DNA from: Candidatus Roizmanbacteria bacterium RIFCSPHIGHO2_02_FULL_37_13b
Lineage (GTDB): Bacteria; Patescibacteriota; Microgenomatia; UBA1406; HO2-37-13b
DNA: 38,799 nucleotides
Direction: 5' to 3'
Assembly: GCA_001789395.1 (NCBI GenBank)
Contig: MFZK01000004.1
Span: forward strand, 17,145 to 55,943
The notes below the pieces were generated by a model, which was not told where the DNA came from, made no database searches, and saw nothing but the letters and a program-made list of their open reading frames with translations. Shown here piece by piece: positions 16,894 through 25,468 of the stretch (its first letter is position 1; each line of letters begins with the position of its first letter). The position numbers and the translations under genes are program-made.

Positions 16894-19749
16894 TTAATAA
16901 TCTTTCAATGATGACTTATATGTTTTTAATGCTTTATCGGTTTTTAAATTGACTACCGTTTTGTCGGATAAGTCCCTGATTTTTATAATCTGATTCTCAG
17001 TGACTCGGCCTAAAGATAGGATATTATTACTAAACAGATTTTCAAATGCCTCCTTTTTTTCCGGTGCGATACTGATAAGTATTCTACTCGGGAATTCCGA
17101 CATGAGAATTTTTTTATCAACTTTTATATCAATGCCCAGGATTCCGGCTATAGCGCTTTTACAGACGGCAATTGCCAGGCCACCGCGATGGATGTTGATT
17201 GCTGATACGACATAATTATTTTGGATTGCAGTAAACACAGATCGGTACAGTGCCAATTGTTTTACCGGATCGAAATTATCATGATTTTCTCCTAAAAGAT
17301 ACACCAGATCCCCCGGATTTTTAAAGTCGATCGTGACGGTTTTTCTTACATCGTCAATCACCCCGATAGTTGAAATAAGTAGTGTCGGTGGTACCGAGAT
17401 TTTTACCGGTTTGCCGGTTTTATCAAAACCATTGAAATCATTAAACATACTGTCTTTTCCTGATATGAACGGTGTCCCAAATGCTATAGCCACATCATAG
17501 CACGCCCTAGCAGCCTGTTTTAGCTGATATAGCCTATTCGGATCGTCACCGCTTGACCAGCAAAAATTGTCCAATATAGCCAGATAATCAGGATTGGCTC
17601 CGACTGCAACAGCAGAGGCAATTGCAGAATCAATTGTATAGGTGGCCATATAATAAGTATCAATATCAGATAATTCCGGATTGATTCCATAAGATAATAC
17701 AACACCTTTTTGACTGTCATATAGAGGTTTAATTACGGTAGCAGAAGCATTGACCCGTCCCTTTCCATGAAGAGGGGGCAGTACAGCATTGCTTTGTACT
17801 GTATGATCAAATTGTTGTGATATAAATTCATAAGAGGTGATATTTAATCGCATCAACATTTGTTCTAAAACTGAAGTAAGGCCACTCGAGACCTTTGACC
17901 TTTGACTTTTGACTTTTGACTTTATTTTTACGCTTTTTTGCTTTTTTTTCGGTCGGCCATTATGAAAAAAATTCATATCAATATCCATAACTCGTTGACC
18001 ATTATGTTCAACAATGCATTTGCCTGAATTGGTAAATTCACCTATTACAGTTGCTTCGACACCTCTTCGCTTCATTAAACTATTAAAAGTCAACCATTTT
18101 CCTTGGGGTATAGCCAAAGTCATTCTTTCTTGCGATTCAGATACCCAAATTTGCCAAGCATGTAGTCCATGATATTTGAGAGGGACTTTATCAAGATATA
18201 CATGGCATCCACCGGTCAGTTTAGCCATCTCACCAACAGATGACGATAGTCCACCGGCGCCATTATCTGTTATCGCATGATAAAGATTTTTATCCCTGGC
18301 TTCTTTTATTATGGCGTCAGATAGCTTCTTTTGAGTAATTGGATCACCGATCTGCACTGATGATGATTGACTTTTGACATTTAATTCCTCTGATGAAAAA
18401 GTGGCGCCATGAATTCCGTCAATTCCCACCCGACCACCCACCATTACAATATAGTCTCCTGGAAGCGCTTTTTTTTCAATGGAATTTCGTTGATTAATTT
18501 TTTTAGGAATCAAACCTACTGTGCCAACAAATACTAATGGCTTTCCTCGATATCTTTCATCAAAATAAACAAATCCTAATGGTGTTGGTATTCCTGATGA
18601 ATTACCACCGACATTAACTCCTTCGACTACTCCTTCAAGAATTCTTTTAGCAGGTAATAGTTTCTCGGTTTTATTTTTATTGCGATAATAAATTGTTTGA
18701 TCAGTCGGGTCAGCAAAACAAAAACCATAAACATTGGCTATGGGTTTGGCTCCAAGTCCAAATCCTAACGTATCTCGATTGACGCCGACTATGCCGGTTA
18801 TTGCTCCACCAAAGGGGTCAAGTGCCGATGGAGAATTATGAGTTTCGACCTTATGAGTGATTAAATAATTTTCATCAAATTCAATAGCACCCGAGTTGTC
18901 AACAAAGACCGAGGCGCAGAATGGTTTATTGATTTTTAAAGTTGCTCCCTTAATATACTTTTTGAAAATTCCCTCCTTAATTTCATCCAGTGGATCATTA
19001 AAGATTGTATGTTGACAATGTTCAGACCAAGTCTGAGCAATTGATTCAAGTTCAACATCAGTTGGATTTCTTTTTAACTTTCTAAAATAATCGCGGATAG
19101 CCAGCATCTCTTTTAAATCTAAAGATAAAGGACCACGTCTTTTATTATCACCCTCTTCAATTCCTTCTTTTCCTATTCTTTCCAGTTCTTTTTTTGTGAC
19201 TTCAAGATAAACTTCTTTAACCAGTGTTTTTTTTACAATCGCTACTTTGGGAACCATCCGGGATAGACAGCGATCTTTTTTTATATCTTCAGCCGATTTT
19301 ACGACCACTCGTTGAATTAGTGGATTGTAAAGACTATCAGTAATTTTATTTATATCTTCAGCAGTTAGTTTTCCGGAAAAAAACAAAACCTGTGAAGAAT
19401 AAATATTCTCTCCTGATAAGAATGGCCTTTGGAAAAAATCTTCTAGCGTTTCTTTGGCAGTAGCGCCAACATTATCAGTCACCCCGGGTAGAAGACCGAT
19501 TTCAATACAGAAATCAAAGTCAGAGTCGATGGGTAAACTATTAATGGAATTTTTTTCTAAAATTGGATTAGTTAAAATATTGGCGGCTTTTTCGATTTGT
19601 TCGTTATTTAATATTGAATCGACAAGATATGAGTCGACAATAGTTATCTGTTTGATTTTTCCTTTTAATCCCAGAATTTCAAAATATTTTTTCTTGATAT
19701 CCGCTCGGGTATCTTTGATTTTGTAGGTAATATCAATTCGATTTATCAT
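16894..19749 (-). CDS. purL: Phosphoribosylformylglycinamidine synthase, PurS-PurL fusion
   Basis: 951 aa. Bacillus-type PurL is about 740 aa and PurS about 85 aa. Here about 200 extra N-terminal residues (RIDITYKIKDTRADIKK to KEVYLEVTK) look like PurS-type ferredoxin-like modules fused in front. The catalytic core has TWSEHCQHTIF, KVETHNSPSALDPFGGA, NVGGNSSGIPTPLGF, GGRVGIDGIHGATFSS and GTPFISGKDSM. It makes FGAM from FGAR with ATP and PurQ-derived ammonia. A Lys/Ser-rich linker (about residues 608-620) is encoded by a heptamer array and sits between the two PurM-like halves. It overlaps purD by 17 bases. Confidence 0.93.
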   Translation of the reverse strand: MINRIDITYKIKDTRADIKKKYFEILGLKGKIKQITIVDSYLVDSILNNEQIEKAANILTNPILEKNSINSLPIDSDFDFCIEIGLLPGVTDNVGATAKETLEDFFQRPFLSGENIYSSQVLFFSGKLTAEDINKITDSLYNPLIQRVVVKSAEDIKKDRCLSRMVPKVAIVKKTLVKEVYLEVTKKELERIGKEGIEEGDNKRRGPLSLDLKEMLAIRDYFRKLKRNPTDVELESIAQTWSEHCQHTIFNDPLDEIKEGIFKKYIKGATLKINKPFCASVFVDNSGAIEFDENYLITHKVETHNSPSALDPFGGAITGIVGVNRDTLGFGLGAKPIANVYGFCFADPTDQTIYYRNKNKTEKLLPAKRILEGVVEGVNVGGNSSGIPTPLGFVYFDERYRGKPLVFVGTVGLIPKKINQRNSIEKKALPGDYIVMVGGRVGIDGIHGATFSSEELNVKSQSSSVQIGDPITQKKLSDAIIKEARDKNLYHAITDNGAGGLSSSVGEMAKLTGGCHVYLDKVPLKYHGLHAWQIWVSESQERMTLAIPQGKWLTFNSLMKRRGVEATVIGEFTNSGKCIVEHNGQRVMDIDMNFFHNGRPKKKQKSVKIKSKVKSQRSKVSSGLTSVLEQMLMRLNITSYEFISQQFDHTVQSNAVLPPLHGKGRVNASATVIKPLYDSQKGVVLSYGINPELSDIDTYYMATYTIDSAIASAVAVGANPDYLAILDNFCWSSGDDPNRLYQLKQAARACYDVAIAFGTPFISGKDSMFNDFNGFDKTGKPVKISVPPTLLISTIGVIDDVRKTVTIDFKNPGDLVYLLGENHDNFDPVKQLALYRSVFTAIQNNYVVSAINIHRGGLAIAVCKSAIAGILGIDIKVDKKILMSEFPSRILISIAPEKKEAFENLFSNNILSLGRVTENQIIKIRDLSDKTVVNLKTDKALKTYKSSLKDY
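17891..17925 (+). repeat. 7-bp tandem repeat in purL
   Basis: ACCTTTG, ACCTTTG, ACTTTTG, ACTTTTG, ACTTTAT in register on the plus strand. On the coding strand this is a CAAAAGT/CAAAGGT array encoding the linker KSKVKSQRSKVSS. Confidence 0.8.
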
Positions 19750-21049
19750 ATTTCAATGCTTGCCAACCAATATCATGTCGATAATGCATACCGGGAAAAT
19801 ATATACTTTTTTTGTTAAATGGATATTGTAGAACATGATTATAAATATCATCACACGCCTTTTGAATATTAGTAGAGTAGGACGTAATTCCAAGAACTCG
19901 TCCTCCCGAAGTTAATATATTATTATTTTCGCGTTTAGTTCCAGCATGGAAAATAGTTACATTAGATTTATTGATATTATTAAGACCATTTATTGTTTGG
20001 CCGGTTTTATACGATCCTGGATATCCAGGTGCTGCAATTACAACACATACAGAGGCTCCTGGTTTTGTTTTTACCAAATCACTTTTAAGATTCCCGTTAA
20101 TACAAGCCATCGAGAGTTCATAAAGGTCAGAGTCTAAAAGCAGCATTAAAGGCTCTGTCTCCGGATCACCGAAGCGGACATTATATTCCAAAACCTTTGG
20201 TCCGTTTCTTGTCATCATAAGTCCTGCATAAAGTACACCTTTATAAATAATTTTTTCTTGACGGAGGCCTTGTATTGTAGGTTCAAGAATTGTTTTTTGG
20301 ATGACTTTAAGGTCTTGACTTGTTATAAAAGGAACCGGTGCATAGGCTCCCATACCACCGGTGTTTGGTCCTTTATCATTATCAAAAATACGTTTATGGT
20401 CTTGAGAGGGGACAAGAGGTATGACAGTTTTTCCGTCGGTAAAAGCAATGATTGATACTTCCGGGCCTTCAATTCGGTCTTGTATGATCACTTTATTTCC
20501 TGCCGTACCAAATATTTTTTTATTCATGATGTCGTCAATAGCATCAAATGCATGTCTTTCAGACTCGGGTAAGATAACTCCTTTTCCGGCAGCTAAACCA
20601 TTGGCTTTTATAACACTTTTTTTTACTCCAATTTTCTTAAGTTTTTTTTTCGCTTCATCAGGATTCATAAACGTAAATGATCGGGGGTATGGAATGCCGT
20701 GCCGTTCCATAAAATCACAGGCAAATACTTTGCTACCTTCAAGTTGGGCGCCTTCTTTATTTGGACCAAATATTTTCAAACCCTCCTTTTCAAATTCGTC
20801 GACAATACCGTTTACAAGTGGAATTTCCGGTCCAACAAACGTTAGGTCGATTCTCTTCTCTTTTGCAAAGATGACAAGTTTATCGTTATCAGTTACATCA
20901 ATTGTTACATTATCACCAATATCTCCAGTTCCGCCATTGCCGGGAGCAAAATATATTTTCTCAACAAAAGATGATTGAGCGAATTTCCACCCCAGAGCAT
21001 GTTCTCGTCCTCCGGAACCGATTATCAGAACTGTTTTTTTTAATGACAT
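19733..21049 (-). CDS. purD: Phosphoribosylamine-glycine ligase (GAR synthetase)
   Basis: 438 aa ATP-grasp ligase joining phosphoribosylamine and glycine. Motifs: N-terminal VLIIGSGGREHALGWK, FAPGNGGTG, the ATP-binding KANGLAAGKGVI, GPNTGGMGAYAPVP, and the metal-binding EYNVRFGDPETEPLM. Length and domain order are typical for the stand-alone bacterial enzyme. It lies five bases after purN and overlaps the start of purSL. Confidence 0.96.
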   Translation of the reverse strand: MSLKKTVLIIGSGGREHALGWKFAQSSFVEKIYFAPGNGGTGDIGDNVTIDVTDNDKLVIFAKEKRIDLTFVGPEIPLVNGIVDEFEKEGLKIFGPNKEGAQLEGSKVFACDFMERHGIPYPRSFTFMNPDEAKKKLKKIGVKKSVIKANGLAAGKGVILPESERHAFDAIDDIMNKKIFGTAGNKVIIQDRIEGPEVSIIAFTDGKTVIPLVPSQDHKRIFDNDKGPNTGGMGAYAPVPFITSQDLKVIQKTILEPTIQGLRQEKIIYKGVLYAGLMMTRNGPKVLEYNVRFGDPETEPLMLLLDSDLYELSMACINGNLKSDLVKTKPGASVCVVIAAPGYPGSYKTGQTINGLNNINKSNVTIFHAGTKRENNNILTSGGRVLGITSYSTNIQKACDDIYNHVLQYPFNKKSIYFPGMHYRHDIGWQALKYDKSN

Positions 21050-21054
21050 AATTC

Positions 21055-21657
21055 TTATTTACAAAGTTTTTTTAATACGTTTATATATAATTCGTGTTCT
21101 TTGTGTTTAAGTCGACTGTACAGGCTGTCAACAGTATCGTTAGATTCTATCTTCATGAAAACTCGACCCAAAATTGGGCCAAAATCAAAATCATGCGATA
21201 AAAAATGGACTGTTGAACCGGCGTAAGATGCACCTGAATCTAAGAAATTTTGTATTGCTTTATCTGTAAATTTACCTCTATTCCATAAAGCCTTACTGCC
21301 ATCCGGATTTTTTACTCTACTGGACAATGAGTCGGGGATTAGTCCGGGATGAATATTTAGGATCTTATTTTCAAAACTATCAATAAATGAATCGGGAATT
21401 ATGAGTTTCCAGCCTGCCAAACAGATATAATCAACTTGATATTGTTTTTTAAGGATTGCTACCAAATCAGTATTCTTATCAACGATTTCATAAGGAATTT
21501 CATGTTTTCGTGCTCGCTCAAGTCCAAGCGCATCGGACGAATCAGAAAGAACCACCACAATCTTAGCTTTAAGTTCTCCTTTTTCTATCGCATTAATAAT
21601 CGCCTGTAAATTCGTACCTGTTCCGCCAGTTGATATGAGAACGGCAAGTCTTTTCAT
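21055..21657 (-). CDS. purN: Phosphoribosylglycinamide formyltransferase
   Basis: 200 aa. It transfers a formyl group from 10-formyl-tetrahydrofolate to GAR. The start MKRLAVLISTGGTGTNLQAI holds the phosphate-binding loop. LNIHPGLIPD carries the catalytic Asn and His, and GSTVHFLSHDFDFGPIL the conserved Asp. It implies a folate one-carbon supply, whereas PurP downstream uses free formate. It follows purF after a 46-base gap that contains a heptamer repeat overlapping the purF stop. Confidence 0.95.
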   Translation of the reverse strand: MKRLAVLISTGGTGTNLQAIINAIEKGELKAKIVVVLSDSSDALGLERARKHEIPYEIVDKNTDLVAILKKQYQVDYICLAGWKLIIPDSFIDSFENKILNIHPGLIPDSLSSRVKNPDGSKALWNRGKFTDKAIQNFLDSGASYAGSTVHFLSHDFDFGPILGRVFMKIESNDTVDSLYSRLKHKEHELYINVLKKLCK

Positions 21658-21679
21658 ATATATATAAACCGTTATTAAT

Positions 21680-21707
21680 GTTTCAAGCTTCAGGTTTCAT
21701 GCTTCAT
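21680..21707 (-). repeat. 7-bp tandem repeat, ATGAAAC family, at the purF 3' end
   Basis: Minus-strand heptamers ATGAAGC, ATGAAAC, CTGAAGC, TTGAAAC in register. The first copy contains the purF TGA stop. Confidence 0.85.
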
Positions 21708-23224
21708 GTTGTATATCTCGGATATTCCGAGCCGTCTTTTAAAATAGGGTAAAGTCCGGTGATGCACCCGGCGCAACCACCATTAGCTAAAAAAATTTCT
21801 TTGGGATTTTCTGGCTTAATCAATTTTGATGAGGCTTTTCTGGATTGAATAAATCCTTCAGGGCTAATATAGTTGACAGATGTTGCACCGATAGCTCGCG
21901 CGATTTTTTTGGGATTGCTGTCGAATTGAGCAGCGATTAATTCGTCTCTAGTTCTCATTGATACGCCCAAATGGCATGGATACGCCACTGGTGGAAAGCC
22001 AACCATCCAATGTACCTCTTTAGCACCAAGTTTAAAAATCGCTTGAGTTAATTTTTTGGAGACATTGCCCCGGACAATTGAATCATCTCCGATCACAACA
22101 ATTGCATCTTTCCATACTTGTGGATCTGGTACTAGAGAAAGTTTACCTAATACTTTTTGAGATATAGTTTCAATTTTGTCATCTCTCATGAAAAGACGTT
22201 GCAAACCGTAAGGATCAAAATGATCCCGGAGAATTACCTGAGCGTATGGTAGACGGAGTTCATATGCGTATCCAGTCGCCAAGGCAACTCCTGAGTCTGG
22301 TACTCCAACAACAAAAGAAGCATTGGTTATAGGCATTTCCTTTGCTAAAGCCTCACCACAGCGTTTTCTAAAAAGAGAAAAAGATATCCATTGAGCGGGG
22401 TAGTCAAGATCATTATCATTTTCTCGTGTTGGTGCTTCAGAATTCGGTCTGGAAAAGTATGCCCATTCGAAATCACAGAAGTTGCCTGGTTTTGCCGTGC
22501 CGTTTCTAATTGTAGATAAACCGTTTTCATCAACTTTAACGATTTCACCCCGTTTAAGCCGTCTGATCGCTTTGACATTAATTTTACTAAGAGAGTGAGT
22601 TTCAGAGGCAAATACCCAACCACCATTTAATCTGCCCATAATTAAAGGTCTTATACCCCAACGGTCGCGAAGCGCATATAGAGAATTGTTAACACCAATT
22701 ATCAGACTAAATGCTCCGGTGACTTTGTCAACCGCGCTACAAATTTTTTCATCCCAATTATCTCCCTGACTTTGTGCAAGTAAATTGGTAAATAGATAAG
22801 TATCACTGGCGCCTTCTGGAATTGAAATATCTTTGATGAAATTTTTCATCTTATCGCAAGCTGGGAATTCCCCGTTATGAATTACAGAAACAATATTACC
22901 ATTTGGCGCTTTTGCTTGAATAGGTTGAAGATTGTGATCAATATAGTCACCTGAGGTGCCATAACGCAGATGAACCATAGTCCAAAAACTGGGATGAGTG
23001 AATTTTTCAATAACATCTTTTGTAAATGCATCTTTTAAAAGGCCAGTCCCTGTGAAACGTTTTAATCCATTTTCTGTTTGCATCGCTATCCCAGCGCCGT
23101 GTTGGCCTCGATGTTGTAATCCCGCTGCAGCAAGAAGTGCCAGCGGGAGATTAAGCGTTGGTTTAACAGTATGGATTCCTAAAATACCACATTTGTCCTC
23201 TATTGAATCTTTTAATTGGTTCAT
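21704..23224 (-). CDS. purF: Amidophosphoribosyltransferase
   Basis: 506 aa, first committed enzyme of the pathway (PRPP plus glutamine to phosphoribosylamine). An 11-residue propeptide precedes the N-terminal nucleophile Cys (EDK-CGILGIH). The glutaminase domain has LQHRGQHGAGIA and YGTSGD-like blocks, and the C-terminal PRTase domain has the PRPP loop VIGDDSIVRGNVS. Four cysteines match the [4Fe-4S] ligands of the Bacillus enzyme (NFCDFEWAYF, VAYPCHLG, GGCAGCITG), so the mature enzyme probably carries an oxygen-sensitive cluster. It is the first gene of the operon, directly behind a leader with an intrinsic terminator. Confidence 0.96.
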   Translation of the reverse strand: MNQLKDSIEDKCGILGIHTVKPTLNLPLALLAAAGLQHRGQHGAGIAMQTENGLKRFTGTGLLKDAFTKDVIEKFTHPSFWTMVHLRYGTSGDYIDHNLQPIQAKAPNGNIVSVIHNGEFPACDKMKNFIKDISIPEGASDTYLFTNLLAQSQGDNWDEKICSAVDKVTGAFSLIIGVNNSLYALRDRWGIRPLIMGRLNGGWVFASETHSLSKINVKAIRRLKRGEIVKVDENGLSTIRNGTAKPGNFCDFEWAYFSRPNSEAPTRENDNDLDYPAQWISFSLFRKRCGEALAKEMPITNASFVVGVPDSGVALATGYAYELRLPYAQVILRDHFDPYGLQRLFMRDDKIETISQKVLGKLSLVPDPQVWKDAIVVIGDDSIVRGNVSKKLTQAIFKLGAKEVHWMVGFPPVAYPCHLGVSMRTRDELIAAQFDSNPKKIARAIGATSVNYISPEGFIQSRKASSKLIKPENPKEIFLANGGCAGCITGLYPILKDGSEYPRYTT

Positions 23225-23313
23225 AAAATAAAAAATCCCGCAAAATAATTTGCGGGACTAATATCAAATGCCTGTTTGACTACTTTAGTCACTTTGTTGA
23301 CTTAAATTTCTAA
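23225..23313 (-). promoter_or_regulatory. purF leader with mutually exclusive hairpins and a terminator (attenuator candidate)
   Basis: On the minus strand the ~89-base leader holds hairpin A (AGTCA-acaaag-TGACT) and hairpin B (GACTA-aag-TAGTC). They share bases 23287-23290, so only one can form. Next is a 9-bp perfect stem TCCCGCAAA/TTTGCGGGA (23236-23257) followed by six T. The T-run ends five bases before the purF ATG. Full expression requires read-through or initiation at this site. It does not show the conserved purine-riboswitch core. Confidence 0.65.
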
Positions 23314-23319
23314 TAATAA

Positions 23320-23348
23320 ACTATAGCAAATTATTATTTATCTTACAA
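23320..23348 (-). promoter_or_regulatory. Promoter of the purine operon
   Basis: Minus strand TTGTAA, 17-bp spacer, TATAGT. It is the only good promoter upstream of purF. Confidence 0.65.
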
Positions 23349-23415
23349 TAACATATTATAATTTACATAATATAATTTTGATTTAATCTGATACATTCAA
23401 ACGTTGTTATTATTC

Positions 23416-23445
23416 TTGACAATAGGTGCAATAAATATATATACT
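23416..23445 (+). promoter_or_regulatory. Transketolase promoter
   Basis: TTGACA, 18-bp spacer, TATACT. It predicts a leader of only about 14 bases before the ATG at 23466, with no Shine-Dalgarno in it. Confidence 0.7.
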
Positions 23446-23465
23446 AGGCTGTTCTTCGTTAAATT

Positions 23466-25463
23466 ATGTCACTCATTGATTCAAAAACTGGTAAGGTAAG
23501 AAAAAAATTCACGGTTGAAGAGCTGAAAGAAAAAGCGAATTTGATGCGGGGATATAATTTAATCGCTTTAAATTGCGCTGGATCCGGACATGCTGGGGGA
23601 ACATTGTCAATAATGGATATTGCTGCGGTACTTTATCTTGATATAGCCAGTCACGATCCAAAAAACTACACCTGGGATGATCGTGATCGAATTGTTTGGT
23701 CAGGCGGCCATAAGGCTCCAGCTTTATATGTTAGCCTGGGGATGAGTGGTTATTTCCCGATAGAAGATGTTGTAACTTTGCGAAAATACGAAAGCCCTTT
23801 TCAGGGGCATCCTCACTGGCTATATCTTAATGGAGTAGAGGTGTCGACCGGATCTTTGGGTCAGGGATTAGGGATAGGTGTTGGCATGGCTTTAAGAGCT
23901 AAGATTGATAAAAAAAACAATCGAGTCTATGTCATCACCGGTGACGGTGAATGGGATGAAGGTTCAATGTGGGAGTCGGCAATGGAAGCTAATCATTATT
24001 GTTTGGATAATTTATGTGTCATTGTTGATCGAAATATGTTGCAGATTGACGGTTCTACAGAAATAGTAATGAAACTGAAGTCAATAGAGAAAAAACTAGC
24101 GAGTTTTGGTTTTACAACGATAAGAACAGATGGTCATAATATCAAAAAAATAATCACCGCTTTTGAGCAGGCAAAAAAATCTAAAAGACATCCGACTGCG
24201 ATAATATTTGAAACGACCAAAGGCAAAGGAGCTTCTTTCATGGAAAACAAAGCCGGTTGGCATGGTAAAGCTCCAAATGATGCAGAACTTGCCCAAGCCT
24301 TAAAAGAATTAAAATTGGATAAAGTTTTAAATGTGAAAAAACTGAAAAGTAAAGCATTTAATTTTCAAAAAAAAGCCGATAAGAAAATTGATCAACTCGT
24401 TCCTAAATTCAAAAAGGATTATTTTTGGAACAAGCAAGAAAATATGAAAGTAATCATGGAGCCAACAAGATTTGGTTTCGGAAGGACTCTAGAGAAATGG
24501 GGAGATGATAAACGAATAATATGTCTGGGATTAGATATTTCAACATCTGTAACGATAAGTAAATTTTATGAAAACTTTCCCGCAAGATCAACGCGATTTT
24601 TATCAATGGGAATTCAAGAACAAAGTGCGACTACAGTTGCTGCCGGGTTAGCCAAGGAGGGAAAGTTGCCAATATTGTCTACTTACGGCGTTTTTTGTTC
24701 GCAGCGAAATGCTGACCAGATGAGAACGACAGTTTGTTATAGCAATCTTAATGTTTTTTTTGCCGGAGCCCATGGAGGAATTTCGGTCGGTCCAGATGGA
24801 GCGACACATCAGTCACTTGAAGAAATAAGCGTTGTCGGTATATTACCCAATATGCATTTAGTCGTTCCATGCGATGTCGTCGAGACACAAAAAGCTGCAG
24901 AATATCTTCTCTTTAAAATTAAAGGTCCTAAATACCTTCGCTTCGCTCGGGAAGCAACCCCGATAGTCTCAGATAACAAAACTCCCTTCATATTTGGGAA
25001 GGCGAATGTCATCCGGTACCGAGGAGTAAATAAAGATTTTGCCAAGGCTTTTGAGACTGTATTAGCTTCGAAATATAAGAATGAGAAGGAGGAAGTGGCG
25101 ATAATAGCTTGTGGTCCTGAGGTACCGGAAGCGATGCGTGCTGCCTGGATATTAAAAGAACAATATAATATTGAAACAAGAGTTTTAAATGTTCACACTG
25201 TTAAACCATTAGACAAACAGGCTATTATTCAAGTGGCCAAAGATGTAACTATTATAGTTACTGCTGAGGAGCATCAAAAAGGTGGATTTGGTAGTTTAAT
25301 CGCTGCAGCTATAATGGAGGGTAATTTATCTAAAACCCCAAAATTTGCTATGATTGGTGTCAATGATCGATTTGGGATATCAGGTGAACCTTGGGAATTG
25401 ATTAAAGCATTTGGTTTATCAGCAGAACACATAGCAGCTAAAGTTATAAAATTAAAAAAATAA
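23466..25463 (+). CDS. tkt: Transketolase
   Basis: 665 aa, full-length single-chain transketolase moving two-carbon units in the non-oxidative pentose phosphate pathway. The N-terminal half carries GSGHAGGTLSIMDIAAVLYLD and the thiamine-diphosphate motif GDGEWDEGSMWESAMEAN to VDRN. The middle PYR domain has FLSMGIQEQSATTVAAGLA with the cofactor-activating Glu and GGISVGPDGATHQ. The C-terminal domain follows. It makes ribose 5-phosphate for PRPP, which fits its position divergent from the purine operon. It is probably cotranscribed with the aminotransferase five bases downstream. Confidence 0.95.
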   Translation: MSLIDSKTGKVRKKFTVEELKEKANLMRGYNLIALNCAGSGHAGGTLSIMDIAAVLYLDIASHDPKNYTWDDRDRIVWSGGHKAPALYVSLGMSGYFPIEDVVTLRKYESPFQGHPHWLYLNGVEVSTGSLGQGLGIGVGMALRAKIDKKNNRVYVITGDGEWDEGSMWESAMEANHYCLDNLCVIVDRNMLQIDGSTEIVMKLKSIEKKLASFGFTTIRTDGHNIKKIITAFEQAKKSKRHPTAIIFETTKGKGASFMENKAGWHGKAPNDAELAQALKELKLDKVLNVKKLKSKAFNFQKKADKKIDQLVPKFKKDYFWNKQENMKVIMEPTRFGFGRTLEKWGDDKRIICLGLDISTSVTISKFYENFPARSTRFLSMGIQEQSATTVAAGLAKEGKLPILSTYGVFCSQRNADQMRTTVCYSNLNVFFAGAHGGISVGPDGATHQSLEEISVVGILPNMHLVVPCDVVETQKAAEYLLFKIKGPKYLRFAREATPIVSDNKTPFIFGKANVIRYRGVNKDFAKAFETVLASKYKNEKEEVAIIACGPEVPEAMRAAWILKEQYNIETRVLNVHTVKPLDKQAIIQVAKDVTIIVTAEEHQKGGFGSLIAAAIMEGNLSKTPKFAMIGVNDRFGISGEPWELIKAFGLSAEHIAAKVIKLKK

Positions 25464-25468
25464 AAAAT

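Noticed and set aside
23225-23313. Purine riboswitch for purF
   Set aside because: The three-way-junction core sequences of the purine aptamer are absent.
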